From CAZNNH01 sp964574335 (lineage in GTDB: Bacteria > Acidobacteriota > Vicinamibacteria > Fen-336), in contig CAZNNH010000081.1 of assembly GCA_964574335.1 (NCBI GenBank), positions 1-25,888 of the forward strand: a stretch of 25,888 nt of DNA. The letters are read 5' to 3'. The notes beneath the pieces were generated by a model that did not search any database, had not been told where the DNA came from, and was given only the letters and a program-made list of their open reading frames with translations. The stretch's first letter is position 1; each line of letters opens with the position of its first letter. This document shows positions 14,471-22,354 of the stretch, in pieces. A program made the position numbers and the translations under genes.

Positions 14471-14501
14471 GCGGGCGGAGCCCGCGGCCGGCTATCCGGC
14501 C
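14471..14501. terminator. Two adjacent GC hairpins between the LytTR and rho stops
   Basis: Hairpin one pairs gcgggc (14471-14476) with gcccgc (14480-14485) over a 3-base loop. Hairpin two pairs ggccgg (14486-14491) with ccggcc (14496-14501) over ctat. The rho stop codon (complement of 14492-14494) lies in that second loop. No T-run follows on either strand. They may stop or protect the rho transcript, or the convergent regulator transcript. Confidence 0.45.
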
Positions 14502-16057
14502 GACGACATGCTCTCCAGGAACTCCTTGTTGGTCTTGGTCTTCGAAAGGCGCTCCAGGAGCAGCTCCATGGCCTCCACCGGCGACAGCGCGGAGAGGACC
14601 TTGCGCAGGATCCAGGCCCGGTTCAGCTCCTCCGGCGCCACCAGCAGCTCCTCCTTGCGGGTGCCGCTGCGGTTGATGTCGACCGAGGGGAAGATCCGCT
14701 TGTCGGTGAGCTTGCGGTCGAGCACGATCTCGGCGTTGCCGGTCCCCTTGAACTCCTCGAAGATGACGTCGTCCATCCGGGAACCGGTCTCCACCAACGC
14801 CGAGGCGACGATGGTCAGGCTCCCGCCCTCCTCGACGTTGCGGGCCGCTCCAAAGAAGCGCTTGGGCCGCTGCAGGGCGTTGGAGTCCACGCCGCCCGAG
14901 AGCACCTTCCCGGAGGGCGGGACGATGGTGTTGTAGGCGCGGGCCAGCCGGGTGATCGAGTCGAGGAGGATCACCACGTCCTTCTTGTGCTCCACCAGGC
15001 GCTTGGCCTTCTCCAGCACCATCTCCGCCACCTGGACGTGGCGGTCGGCGGGCTCGTCGAAGGTGGAGGAGATCACCTCGCCGTGGACCGAGCGCTGCAT
15101 GTCGGTGACCTCTTCCGGGCGCTCGTCGATCAGGAGCACGATCAGCACCACGTCGGGGTGGTTGGTGGTGATCGCGTTGGCCACCGCCTGCAGCAGCATG
15201 GTCTTGCCGGTGCGGGGCGCGGCCACGATCAGGGCGCGCTGCCCCTTGCCCAGCGGCGTCATCAGGTCCAGCACCCGGTTGGACAGCGCCTGCGGCACCG
15301 TCTCCAGCACGATCCGGCTCTCCGGGTAGAGGGGGGTCAGGTTGTCGAAGAAGACCTTCTCCTTGGAGCGGTCGGGGGGCTCGAAGTTGACGGCGTCCAC
15401 CTTGATCAGGGCGAAGTAACGCTCGTCCTCCTTGGGGGGGCGGATCTGGCCGCTGATGGTGTCGCCGGTGCGCAGGTCGAACTTGCGGATCTGCGAAGGC
15501 GAGACGTAGATGTCGTCGGGCCCCGGCAGGTAGCAGTACTCGGGCGCTCGCAGGAAGCCGAAGCCGTCCGGCAGGATCTCCAGCACCCCCTCGGAGAAGA
15601 TCAGCCCTTCCTTCTCGGCCTGGGCGCGCAGGATCTGGAAGACCAGCTCCTGCTTCTTCATCGAGGCGGCGCCGGGGATCTCCAGGGTCCGGGCCACGCC
15701 GACCAGCTTGGAGATCCCCATCTCCTTGAGCACGGCCAGGTCGAGGCGCGCCTCGGCCGGTCGCGGGCCGCCGGGCGGGGAGGCAGGAGCGGCCACGCCG
15801 GTCGGTGCGGCAGGGGCTTCCGGGGCGGGAGGCTCGGGAGGCTCGGGTGCCTCGGGTGTGGCGGCCCCGGCGAGCGCCTCTGGCGTGGCTGGCGTGGTTG
15901 GCGCCTCGGGGAGCGGGGACCCGTCGCCCGGCGCCTCGCTGGCCCGGGCGCCGTTGGAACGGGCCCCGTTGGCGCGGGCGCCGTTGGAGCGCGGGCCTCG
16001 CCCCTTGCCCTTGGCGACGGGCTTGGGGGTGGGGAGGGGAGACTCGTCGTTGGCCAT
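14492..16057 (-). CDS. rho: Transcription termination factor Rho with long N-terminal extension
   Basis: The 521-residue protein is about 100 longer than E. coli Rho (419). Residues 1-105 are low-complexity: Lys/Arg/Gly/Asn-rich at first, with SNGAR ANGAR SNGAR at 24-38, then Pro/Ala/Glu-rich. The Rho N-terminal helical domain follows at about 105-150 (LDLAVLKEMGISKLVGVAR). The RNA-binding cold-shock-like domain at 153-230 starts EGVLEILPDGFGFLR. The ATPase core includes P-loop A279-APRTGKT, Walker B VVILLDS (361-367), the Q-loop region LSGGVDSNA (386-394) and R-loop GTGNAE (438-443). Rho is a hexameric RNA helicase that ends transcription. It stands alone on its strand, and its start follows GAGATAGG at short distance. 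Confidence 0.97.
   Translation of the reverse strand: MANDESPLPTPKPVAKGKGRGPRSNGARANGARSNGARASEAPGDGSPLPEAPTTPATPEALAGAATPEAPEPPEPPAPEAPAAPTGVAAPASPPGGPRPAEARLDLAVLKEMGISKLVGVARTLEIPGAASMKKQELVFQILRAQAEKEGLIFSEGVLEILPDGFGFLRAPEYCYLPGPDDIYVSPSQIRKFDLRTGDTISGQIRPPKEDERYFALIKVDAVNFEPPDRSKEKVFFDNLTPLYPESRIVLETVPQALSNRVLDLMTPLGKGQRALIVAAPRTGKTMLLQAVANAITTNHPDVVLIVLLIDERPEEVTDMQRSVHGEVISSTFDEPADRHVQVAEMVLEKAKRLVEHKKDVVILLDSITRLARAYNTIVPPSGKVLSGGVDSNALQRPKRFFGAARNVEEGGSLTIVASALVETGSRMDDVIFEEFKGTGNAEIVLDRKLTDKRIFPSVDINRSGTRKEELLVAPEELNRAWILRKVLSALSPVEAMELLLERLSKTKTNKEFLESMSSAG
15945..15989. repeat. Three 15-base tandem repeats inside rho
   Basis: Three in-frame units of cgggc(g/c)ccgttgg plus two varying bases follow one another. 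They encode the repeated pentapeptide (S/A)NGAR on the minus strand. Such units can slip in replication and change the length of the extension. Confidence 0.7.
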
Positions 16058-16240
16058 GGCCTATCTCGGTGGAAGGAACGTCAAAGGGGGAAAGCGTGAG
16101 CCGTCGTCACGACGCCGCAGCGACCTCGCGCTCGGGTGTATCGGAGGCCCCACGATAGAGGAACTGGCGTCCGCGTGTCAACTGGGCGATGAGGCGGCGA
16201 GGCGGGAAGCGACCCGGGTCACACGTGCGGCCCGGGCGGG

Positions 16241-16269
16241 TTGACGCCTCCCCCGGTGCAGCGTAGGTT
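16241..16269 (+). promoter_or_regulatory. Probable promoter of the small secreted protein gene
   Basis: TTGACG (16241-16246) and TAGGTT (16264-16269) are separated by 17 bases, 35 bases before the ATG at 16304. Just upstream lies the perfect palindrome gacccgggtc (16211-16220), which could be an activator or repressor site. Confidence 0.5.
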
Positions 16270-16303
16270 GGTGGGGACGAGTGCCGGAAAGGAGGCGTTG
16301 GTG

Positions 16304-16615
16304 ATGAAGCAGACCCTGGCTTTGATGTTGGTGGCGATTCTCGGCTTGGCCGTGGCGGCGAGAGCGCAGGAGGCCCAAGAGAGCTCCACCACGGTGACCG
16401 GCGAGATCCTGAAGCTGGATCGAGACAACAAGGTCATCGAGATCACGCACGACGACGACTCGGTCGGCTACGTGGTCGACGAGTCTTCCGTACCCGGCTG
16501 GTACACGCTCAACTCGGTCGGAGACACGGTCACCCTCACCTGCCAGAGCTTCCCCGAGAGGGGAGAGCTGGTGGTGGCGATCCAGAAGGTACGCAGCAAG
16601 GACGACCCGAAGTAG
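16304..16615 (+). CDS. Small secreted protein, family not recognised
   Basis: The ATG at 16304 sits 8 bases after ggagg (16291-16295), the clearest ribosome binding site in the window. A frame open from 16241 would start inside the promoter. The 103-residue product begins with a signal peptide (MKQTLALMLVAILGLAVAARA) with likely cleavage before QEAQES. The mature part, about 80 residues, looks all-beta: TTVTGEILKLDRDNKVIEI, then VGYVVDESSVP, then GDTVTLTCQSF. It has one cysteine and ends with Lys and Asp. The pattern suggests a small OB-like or barrel domain in the periplasm, but I do not recognise the family. It is transcribed towards the end of the trp-linked ABC permease gene, with nine bases between stops. 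Confidence 0.75.
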   Translation: MKQTLALMLVAILGLAVAARAQEAQESSTTVTGEILKLDRDNKVIEITHDDDSVGYVVDESSVPGWYTLNSVGDTVTLTCQSFPERGELVVAIQKVRSKDDPK

Positions 16616-16624
16616 CCCGACGTC

Positions 16625-18223
16625 TCAAACCTCTTCCAGGATCCGCTCCAGCAGCTCGGGCTCCCGGGCCGCCAGCAGTCGGGCGGCGCCCGCGGTCAGC
16701 AGCGCATAGCTGGCCGAGGCGCCCGCCAGCGCCAGGGGCAGGCTCACGAGCCAGAGCGACGGTCGGCCCAGGAGCAGCGGCAGCCAGGACAAGAACACGA
16801 ACGGGCCGGCCAGCACCAGGATCACCGGCACCAGCGCGGCGGTGACGCCGAAGGCGGCCCAGCCGCGGCTGCCCGCCCCGGACACGGGGCTTTTCCCGGG
16901 GGCGGGCGCCGCCACCGGAAACAGGATCGACAGGTAGTTGTCGGAGGCCAACGAGATCAGCAGCGTGGCCAGGGCGACCACGGCAACGGCCGGCAGCAGG
17001 GCGGCGGGCGCCGCCACGGCGCCGGCGACCAACAGCACCAAGAGGCCGGGCGCGCGGAGGACGAGGGCCGCCAGGTTCTTTCCCAGCAGAAGCCAGAAGC
17101 GGTCCATCGGGAAGCCGAGCAGCAGCGAGACCCCTCGCCGCTCCAGCCCGAAAGCGTTCCCTCCGAAGCCGGCCAGCCCGACGAAGGCACCCAGCAGCAG
17201 GATGGCGGTCGGCGACGCGGGCTCCGCTCCTCCCCGCGACAAGAGGGCCAGGAGCAGCAGGGGGCCGAGCAGGCTCATGAACAGCGTAGTCTTGAGCGCG
17301 GGATCCCGCCAGGCGGCCCGCAGGTCCTTCTCGACCAGAGCGCCGAGCGGGCCCCGGAGCCACATCCGCGCAGTCGTCGAGCGGGCCGGCGGCGTGGAGG
17401 GACCCAGGCGCAGCTCGCCCCGGTACACCCACTGGATCAGCACGGTGGACAGGCCCATCGTCGCCAGCAGCGCCAGGACGGCGGCCAGGATGCTGACCAC
17501 GTAGGCGAGCCCCTCACCACGGCCGGCGTGGACTGCGGCCCGCACCCCCCAGGCGAACGGGGACCAGGCGAACAGGTCTCCGTCGACGAGGAAGGCGAGC
17601 ACGCGGCCGAGCCCCCGCGGGCCGGAGAGGAGCAGGAAGAGCGGCAGCAGCGTCAAGCCAGCGCCCAGCACCAGGCCCAGAGACAGGGCCAGGTCGTGGG
17701 CCCGACGATTGCGGGAGAGGCCGTGCACCAGCAGCCCCAGCACCTGGGAGACGGCCAGGACCAGCGCGAACGAGAGGCAGACCCCAAGAAACGCCAGCGG
17801 GAAGCGCCCCGCCCCGCCGGTGGCCAGCGCCAGACACAGCATGATGGGCGCCTCGGCCAGCACCATCGGCTGCAGCAGGTTGGCCAGGAGCGACGAGACG
17901 GCCAGCGTGGCCAGGGGCACCGGGAAGTGCAGCAGGCGGGTCATGTCGTGGGTCTCGCTCCAGGCCACCCCCGCGACCAGCGGTGATACCAGCCAGCCGA
18001 TCCCCACCAGCGTAGCCAGCGCCGAGACGAGCGGCAGCACCGCCTCCGGCTGCCACCGCTCCAGGGCCGCCACGCCGAAGAGGGTGACCAGGGAGCCGAG
18101 CCCGGAGAAGAACAAGAGGCCCGGCAGCACCAGCATCAGGCCCAGCAGCCGCTCCCGGCGTCGCAGCAGGGCCCGCAGGTCCATCCGCCAGCGGAGCCCG
18201 ACCAGGGCGATCAGCCGATCCAC
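16625..18223 (-). CDS. ABC permease at the end of the trp/aro operon
   Basis: The start is set at GTG 18223 (product VDRLIALVGLRWRMDLRALL), which overlaps the ATPase gene by 13 bases. An ATG 13 codons later is possible. The 532-residue protein is very hydrophobic, with roughly ten to twelve membrane helices in two similar halves. Each half begins with a charged Arg-rich segment (RMDLRALLRRRE; then MWLRGPLGALVEKDLRAAWRDPALK) before its first helices. A conserved-looking motif VAWSETHDMTRLLHFPVP follows the early helices, and GNAFGLERRGVSLLLGFPMDRFWLLLGKN is its counterpart in the second half. This layout is seen in EcsB-like and other large ABC export permeases. The substrate is unknown. It ends convergently against the small secreted protein gene. 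Confidence 0.8.
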   Translation of the reverse strand: MDRLIALVGLRWRMDLRALLRRRERLLGLMLVLPGLLFFSGLGSLVTLFGVAALERWQPEAVLPLVSALATLVGIGWLVSPLVAGVAWSETHDMTRLLHFPVPLATLAVSSLLANLLQPMVLAEAPIMLCLALATGGAGRFPLAFLGVCLSFALVLAVSQVLGLLVHGLSRNRRAHDLALSLGLVLGAGLTLLPLFLLLSGPRGLGRVLAFLVDGDLFAWSPFAWGVRAAVHAGRGEGLAYVVSILAAVLALLATMGLSTVLIQWVYRGELRLGPSTPPARSTTARMWLRGPLGALVEKDLRAAWRDPALKTTLFMSLLGPLLLLALLSRGGAEPASPTAILLLGAFVGLAGFGGNAFGLERRGVSLLLGFPMDRFWLLLGKNLAALVLRAPGLLVLLVAGAVAAPAALLPAVAVVALATLLISLASDNYLSILFPVAAPAPGKSPVSGAGSRGWAAFGVTAALVPVILVLAGPFVFLSWLPLLLGRPSLWLVSLPLALAGASASYALLTAGAARLLAAREPELLERILEEV

Positions 18224-19026
18224 GAGAGGTCCTGCCGGGTGACGTCGGCCGCCACCAGCTTGAGGAAGACGTCCTCCAAGCTGGCGTCCTGGGCCACCTC
18301 CCGCTGGCGCCGGATCTCCTCCAGGCTCCCCTGGGCGACCAGTCGCCCGGCGTCGATGATGGCCACCTCGTCGCACAGCCGCTCCACCACGTCCAGGACG
18401 TGGGAGGTGAAGAAGAGGGTGACTCCCTTGCCGGCGAGGCGTTGCAGCAGGTCGGTGACCACCCGGCCCGAGATCGGGTCGATGCCGTTCAGGGGCTCGT
18501 CGAGAAACAGCACCCGCGGGCTGTGGATCAGCGCCGCCGCCAGCGCCAGCTTCTTGCGCATCCCGTGCGAGTAGTCGACGACCAGCTTGCCGCGGTCCTC
18601 GGCCAGGGAGAGGAAGGCCAGCAGCTCCTCGGTGCGTCGCCGGGTCTCGGCCTTGGGCAGGCCGTACATGCGCCCCGCGAAGTGGAGGTACTCCTCGCCC
18701 GAAAGACGCTCGTAGAGGGCGAGCTCCTCCGGCAGCACGCCGATGATACGCTTCACCGCCAGGGGGTCGTCGCCGAGCCTTTGACCCTCGATGGCGATCT
18801 CGCCGGCGGTGGGCCGAAGCAGGCCGGTGAGCATCTTGATGGTGGTGCTCTTGCCGGCGCCGTTGGGTCCCAGGAAGCCGAAGAAGCGGCCCCGCGCCAC
18901 CCGGAAGGAGACCCGGTCCACCGCCGGCTTGCCTCGAAACAGCCGGGTCAGGCCCTCGACCCGGATCGCGTCGTGGTCGTCCTGGGTGGTGATCGCCGAG
19001 GGCGGCTCGGTGGGGCTCTCGCTCAC
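18211..19026 (-). CDS. ABC transporter ATPase (EcsA-like), coupled to the DAHP synthase gene
   Basis: The 271-residue ATPase begins at GTG 19026, overlapping the DAHP synthase stop as GTGA. Walker A is GPNGAGKST (53-61). The signature is YSHGMRKK (152-159), the form common in export ATPases of the EcsA group. Walker B is VLFLDE with Glu177. The switch is TSHVLDVVE with His209. The Q-loop reads GVLPEELALYERL, without the usual Gln, which is also normal in that group. The C-terminus ends with DASLEDVFLKLVAADV. It should power the permease that follows. Nothing in the sequence ties its substrate to aromatic compounds, but its position inside the operon suggests shared expression with tryptophan synthesis. 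Confidence 0.88.
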   Translation of the reverse strand: MSESPTEPPSAITTQDDHDAIRVEGLTRLFRGKPAVDRVSFRVARGRFFGFLGPNGAGKSTTIKMLTGLLRPTAGEIAIEGQRLGDDPLAVKRIIGVLPEELALYERLSGEEYLHFAGRMYGLPKAETRRRTEELLAFLSLAEDRGKLVVDYSHGMRKKLALAAALIHSPRVLFLDEPLNGIDPISGRVVTDLLQRLAGKGVTLFFTSHVLDVVERLCDEVAIIDAGRLVAQGSLEEIRRQREVAQDASLEDVFLKLVAADVTRQDLSWIG

Positions 19027-20078
19027 TGGCCCGAGGTCGCCTCGGCCGGCGCGGGGGCGAGCGGGAGGGTCCGACCCACCACCGGGGCGATGATGCGCAG
19101 CTCACCCATCAGCCGCTCGAACTGGCTGGGGTAGAGGCTCTGCGGTCCGTCGGAGAGCGCCTTGTCCGGATCGTCGTGGACCTCGATCAGGAGGCCGTCG
19201 GCACCCGCCGCCACCGCCGCCCGTGCCATCGGGATCACCTTGTCGCGCCGCCCGGTGCCGTGGCTGGGATCGACCAGGATCGGCAGGTGGCTGCGCTTCT
19301 TGACCACCGGGATGGCCGAGATGTCGAGGGTGTTGCGGGTGGCGTTCTCGAAGGTCCGGATGCCGCGCTCACACAGGATCACGTCACGGTTGCCGCCGGC
19401 CAGGATGTACTCGGCCGAGAGCAGCCACTCCTCGATGGTGGCGGCCAGGCCGCGCTTGAGCAGCACCGGTCGGCGGACCCGTCCCAGCTCCTTGAGCAGG
19501 TCGTAGTTCTGCATGTTGCGGGCCCCGATCTGCAGGCAGTCCACGTAGCGCAGCATCAGCTCGATGCTGCGGATGTCCATCACCTCGGAGACCACCGCCA
19601 TGCCGAGACGGTCCCCGGTGTCGCGCATCCAGCGCAGCGCGTCCTCGCCGTGCCCCTGGAAGGTGTAGGGCGAGGTGCGGGGCTTGAAGGCGCCGCCGCG
19701 CAGCGCCCGCGCGCCGGCGGAGTACACGGCGCGGCCGATCGCCTCCACCCGTTCCGGCGACTCCGCCGAGCAGGGGCCGGCCATCACCACCACCTCGGCG
19801 CCGCCTATGGGGACCCCCTTCACGTCCACCACGGTGTCCGTCGACTGGAAGGTGCGGCCCACCAGCTTGTAGGGCTCGGTGATCCGCACCACCTCCTTGA
19901 CCCCCGGCAGCAGCTCCAGCGCGCGGGGGTCGAGGGGGCGGGTGGTGACGCCGACCGCCCCCAGGATGGTGTGCTGGGCGCCGGTGGAGCGGTGCACGTC
20001 GTAGCCCACCTCGACCAGCGTCTCGATGACGCGCTGGATCTGCTCCTCGCCCGCGCCGGGCTCCATCACGATGACCAT
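19023..20078 (-). CDS. aroF: 3-deoxy-7-phosphoheptulonate synthase, type I-beta with N-terminal regulatory domain
   Basis: This 351-residue enzyme condenses phosphoenolpyruvate and erythrose 4-phosphate, the first step of the shikimate pathway. Residues 1-70 form a ferredoxin-like domain (MVIVMEPGAGEEQIQRVIE). In Thermotoga-type enzymes this domain binds feedback inhibitors. The barrel has AGPCS at 100-104 with metal-binding Cys103, then K132-P-R, IGARNMQN (184-191), KRG (208-210), and DPSHGTG (270-276) with His273. It closes with HDDPDKALSDGPQSL. The gene follows the chorismate mutase gene by four bases. Separate DAHP synthase and mutase proteins from such gene pairs are known to associate in some bacteria, which could allow cross-regulation. 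The symbol follows common usage for this type. Confidence 0.95.
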   Translation of the reverse strand: MVIVMEPGAGEEQIQRVIETLVEVGYDVHRSTGAQHTILGAVGVTTRPLDPRALELLPGVKEVVRITEPYKLVGRTFQSTDTVVDVKGVPIGGAEVVVMAGPCSAESPERVEAIGRAVYSAGARALRGGAFKPRTSPYTFQGHGEDALRWMRDTGDRLGMAVVSEVMDIRSIELMLRYVDCLQIGARNMQNYDLLKELGRVRRPVLLKRGLAATIEEWLLSAEYILAGGNRDVILCERGIRTFENATRNTLDISAIPVVKKRSHLPILVDPSHGTGRRDKVIPMARAAVAAGADGLLIEVHDDPDKALSDGPQSLYPSQFERLMGELRIIAPVVGRTLPLAPAPAEATSGQ

Positions 20079-20082
20079 GTCG

Positions 20083-20400
20083 TCACTCCTCCCCGTCGAT
20101 CTCGTCGGCGGCCAGGCGCTCCAGGCGCCGGCTCTCGTCGATGATGCGCTCGAAGACCCGGCGCACGGCGTTGGGGTCGAGCGGCCCCGGGCTGGCTGAC
20201 GAGACCCGCTCCAGGATGTGGGCCTCGCGCACCGCGTCGTAGATCGGGATCCCCAGGCAACGCTTGGCCCGGCCGATCTCCACCGCGCACGCCGAGCGGC
20301 TGTTGAGCAGCCGGACCAGCTGTTCGTCGATCAGGTCGATGCGCCGCCGCCACTCCTCGATCGCCTCGCGGCGATCCGTCACATCCCGGTCTTCAGCCAC
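20083..20400 (-). CDS. AroQ-type chorismate mutase
   Basis: This 105-residue all-helical protein converts chorismate to prephenate. GTG 20400 has GGAG 8 bases upstream and overlaps trpA by 22 bases. GTG 20382 gives the GTGA overlap seen elsewhere in the operon and a 99-residue product. Typical residues are visible: WRRRIDLIDEQLVRLLNSRSACAVEIGRAKR carries the substrate-binding Arg and Lys positions, and DAVREAHILERV the Arg-Glu pair. The closing helix is VFERIIDESRRLERL. It has no prephenate dehydratase or dehydrogenase domain attached. Its placement between trpA and the DAHP synthase gene is notable because it draws chorismate away from tryptophan. A regulatory partnership with the neighbouring synthase is the most natural explanation, but it is an inference. 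Confidence 0.9.
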   Translation of the reverse strand: MAEDRDVTDRREAIEEWRRRIDLIDEQLVRLLNSRSACAVEIGRAKRCLGIPIYDAVREAHILERVSSASPGPLDPNAVRRVFERIIDESRRLERLAADEIDGEE

Positions 20401-21176
20401 CGCACGTGCTCCGTGATGTCCCCGTCACGATTCTCCTCCAGGAAGCGGACCAGCGAGCTGCCCACCACCACGCCGTCGGCGAGGGCCGCCGCCTGGGCCA
20501 CCTGCTCGGGCGTCGAGATCCCGAAGCCCAGCGCCACCGGCTCGCCGGTCCGCTCACGCAGCCTCCCGAGCAGCGCGGCGGCGTCGGCCGAGACGTCGAC
20601 ACGCTCGCCGGTCACGCCGGTGCGGCTGACCGCGTAGACGAAGCCGCGGCACACCTCGGCGATCCGCTGGAGCCGGTCATTGGGGCTGGTGGGAGCGGCC
20701 AGGAAGACGGTGTCGAGGGAGTGAGCGCGGGCGATCGCGATCCACTCCCGGGCCTCCTCGGGGGGGAGGTCGGTGACCAGCACCCCGTCGAGGCCCACCG
20801 CGCGGGCGCTCTCGCCGAGGCGCCCGAGCCCCATTCGCAGCAGCGGGTTCAGGTAGCTGAACAGCAAGAGGGGCAGCTCGCTCCGCTCCCGGATCCGGCC
20901 CACCACCTCGAGGATCCGAGGCAGGGTGGCACCGCGCTCGAGGGCCCGCTGGCTCGAGCGCTGGATCACCTCTCCGTCGGCGAGGGGATCGGAGAAGGGC
21001 ACACCCAGCTCCAGCACGTCGACGCCGCCGTCCTCGAGGCGCAGGGCCAGCTCGACGGTCCTCTCGAGGCTCGGGTCGCCGGCGGTGATGAAGCCGACGA
21101 AGGCGACCCGGCCGGCCTGCCGCAGCTCGGCGAAGCGACGCCCGATCCGGGACGGTGCCATCTCCGTGGCGCTCAC
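20379..21176 (-). CDS. trpA: Tryptophan synthase alpha subunit
   Basis: The 265-residue barrel protein cleaves indole-3-glycerol phosphate to indole and glyceraldehyde 3-phosphate. GTG 21176 overlaps the trpB stop as GTGA. The catalytic pair lies in DVLELGVPFSDPLADG, with Glu56 and Asp67 corresponding to Glu49 and Asp60 of the Salmonella enzyme. FVGFITAGDPS near the start and GVTGERV, then GFGISTPEQV and GVVVGSSLV near the end complete the phosphate-binding loops. Length is normal. Indole passes directly to the beta subunit encoded just upstream. Confidence 0.97.
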   Translation of the reverse strand: MSATEMAPSRIGRRFAELRQAGRVAFVGFITAGDPSLERTVELALRLEDGGVDVLELGVPFSDPLADGEVIQRSSQRALERGATLPRILEVVGRIRERSELPLLLFSYLNPLLRMGLGRLGESARAVGLDGVLVTDLPPEEAREWIAIARAHSLDTVFLAAPTSPNDRLQRIAEVCRGFVYAVSRTGVTGERVDVSADAAALLGRLRERTGEPVALGFGISTPEQVAQAAALADGVVVGSSLVRFLEENRDGDITEHVRWLKTGM

Positions 21177-22354
21177 GCTTGGCTCTCCAGTATGCCGAGG
21201 TCCTTGTCCCCTCGGCCGCTCAGGCCCACGAGCACGGTCTTGCCGACGAGCGTCGCCTTCTCTCGCACCAGGTAGGCCACGGCGTGGGCCGATTCGAGCG
21301 CGGGGATCAGCCCCTCGCGCTCCGAGAGCAGGTGGAACGCGGCGAGGGCCTCGTCGTCGCGCACCGAGGAGTACCGCACCCGGCCGACGTCTCGGAGCAG
21401 CGCGTGCTCGGGGCCGATCGCCGGGTAGTCGAGGCCGGCTGAGACCGAGTGGGTGGGCAGCACGTTGCCGGCCTCGTCCTGCAGCAGGTAGGTGTGGGTG
21501 CCGTGCAGCACGCCGGGACCGGCGCCCTTTCCGAGGAACCGCGCCGCGTGCTCTCCGGGCTGGTCCGATCGGCCGCCCGCCTCCACCCCGACCATCTCCA
21601 CCGGGTCGTCGAGGAACGCGAAAAACAGCCCGATGGCGTTGGAGCCGCCGCCCACGCAGGCCACCAGCAAGTCAGGGAGCCAGCCGGTGAGCTTCTGGAC
21701 CTGGGCGCGGGCCTCCTCGCCGATCACCGCCTGGAGGTCCCGGACCAGGGTCGGGTAGGGGTGGGCGCCCAGCACCGAGCCGAGCAGGTAGTGGGTGGTC
21801 CGCACGTTGGTGACCCAGTCCCGCATGGCTTCGTTGATGGCGTCCTTGAGGGTCCGGCTGCCCGACGTCACCCCCCGGACCTCGGCGCCCAGCAGGTGCA
21901 TCCGCTTCACGTTGGGCGCCTGGCGGGCCATGTCGTCGGTGCCCATGTAGACCACGCACTCGAGGCCGAGCAGGGCACAGACGGTGGCGGTGGCCACGCC
22001 GTGCTGGCCGGCCCCGGTCTCGGCCACCACCCGACGCTTGCCCATGCGCTTGACCAAGAGGGCCTGCCCGAGGGCGTTGTTGATCTTGTGGGCGCCGGTG
22101 TGGCAGAGGTCCTCGCGCTTGAGCAGCACCTGGCAGCCGAGCTCCTCGGACAGCCGTCGCGCCTCGGTGAGCGGCGTGGGGCGCCCCACGTAGTCGCGGA
22201 GCAGGGCCTTCAGCTCGGCCTGGAAGGCCGGGTCGCGTCGGGCTTCCTGGTAGGCGAGGTCGAGCTCGCGCAGCGGCTCCATCAGCGTCTCGGGGACGTA
22301 GCGGCCGCCGTACGGGCCGAACCGGCCGTCCGCATCCGGCCAGGGCCAGCTCAC
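21173..22354 (-). CDS. trpB: Tryptophan synthase beta subunit
   Basis: The 393-residue pyridoxal phosphate enzyme joins indole to serine. GTG 22354 overlaps the trpF stop as GTGA. The cofactor lysine is Lys90 in GAHKINNALGQ. The catalytic loop ETGAGQHGVA and the phosphate-binding GGGSNAIG are intact. The communication region GRPTPLTEARRLSEELG and the closing GLSGRGDKDL are typical. It is of the TrpB1 type, which works with TrpA, rather than the stand-alone TrpB2, judging by its length and its opening (FGPYGGRYVPETLM). Confidence 0.97.
   Translation of the reverse strand: MSWPWPDADGRFGPYGGRYVPETLMEPLRELDLAYQEARRDPAFQAELKALLRDYVGRPTPLTEARRLSEELGCQVLLKREDLCHTGAHKINNALGQALLVKRMGKRRVVAETGAGQHGVATATVCALLGLECVVYMGTDDMARQAPNVKRMHLLGAEVRGVTSGSRTLKDAINEAMRDWVTNVRTTHYLLGSVLGAHPYPTLVRDLQAVIGEEARAQVQKLTGWLPDLLVACVGGGSNAIGLFFAFLDDPVEMVGVEAGGRSDQPGEHAARFLGKGAGPGVLHGTHTYLLQDEAGNVLPTHSVSAGLDYPAIGPEHALLRDVGRVRYSSVRDDEALAAFHLLSEREGLIPALESAHAVAYLVREKATLVGKTVLVGLSGRGDKDLGILESQA

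Noticed and set aside
13241..16099. A 952-codon open frame on the plus strand covering the LytTR gene's end and all of rho in antisense
   Set aside because: It runs opposite to a fully recognisable rho and out of frame with the regulator. Its translation is rich in Gly, Arg, His and Gln with no domain. Long false frames are expected at this GC content.
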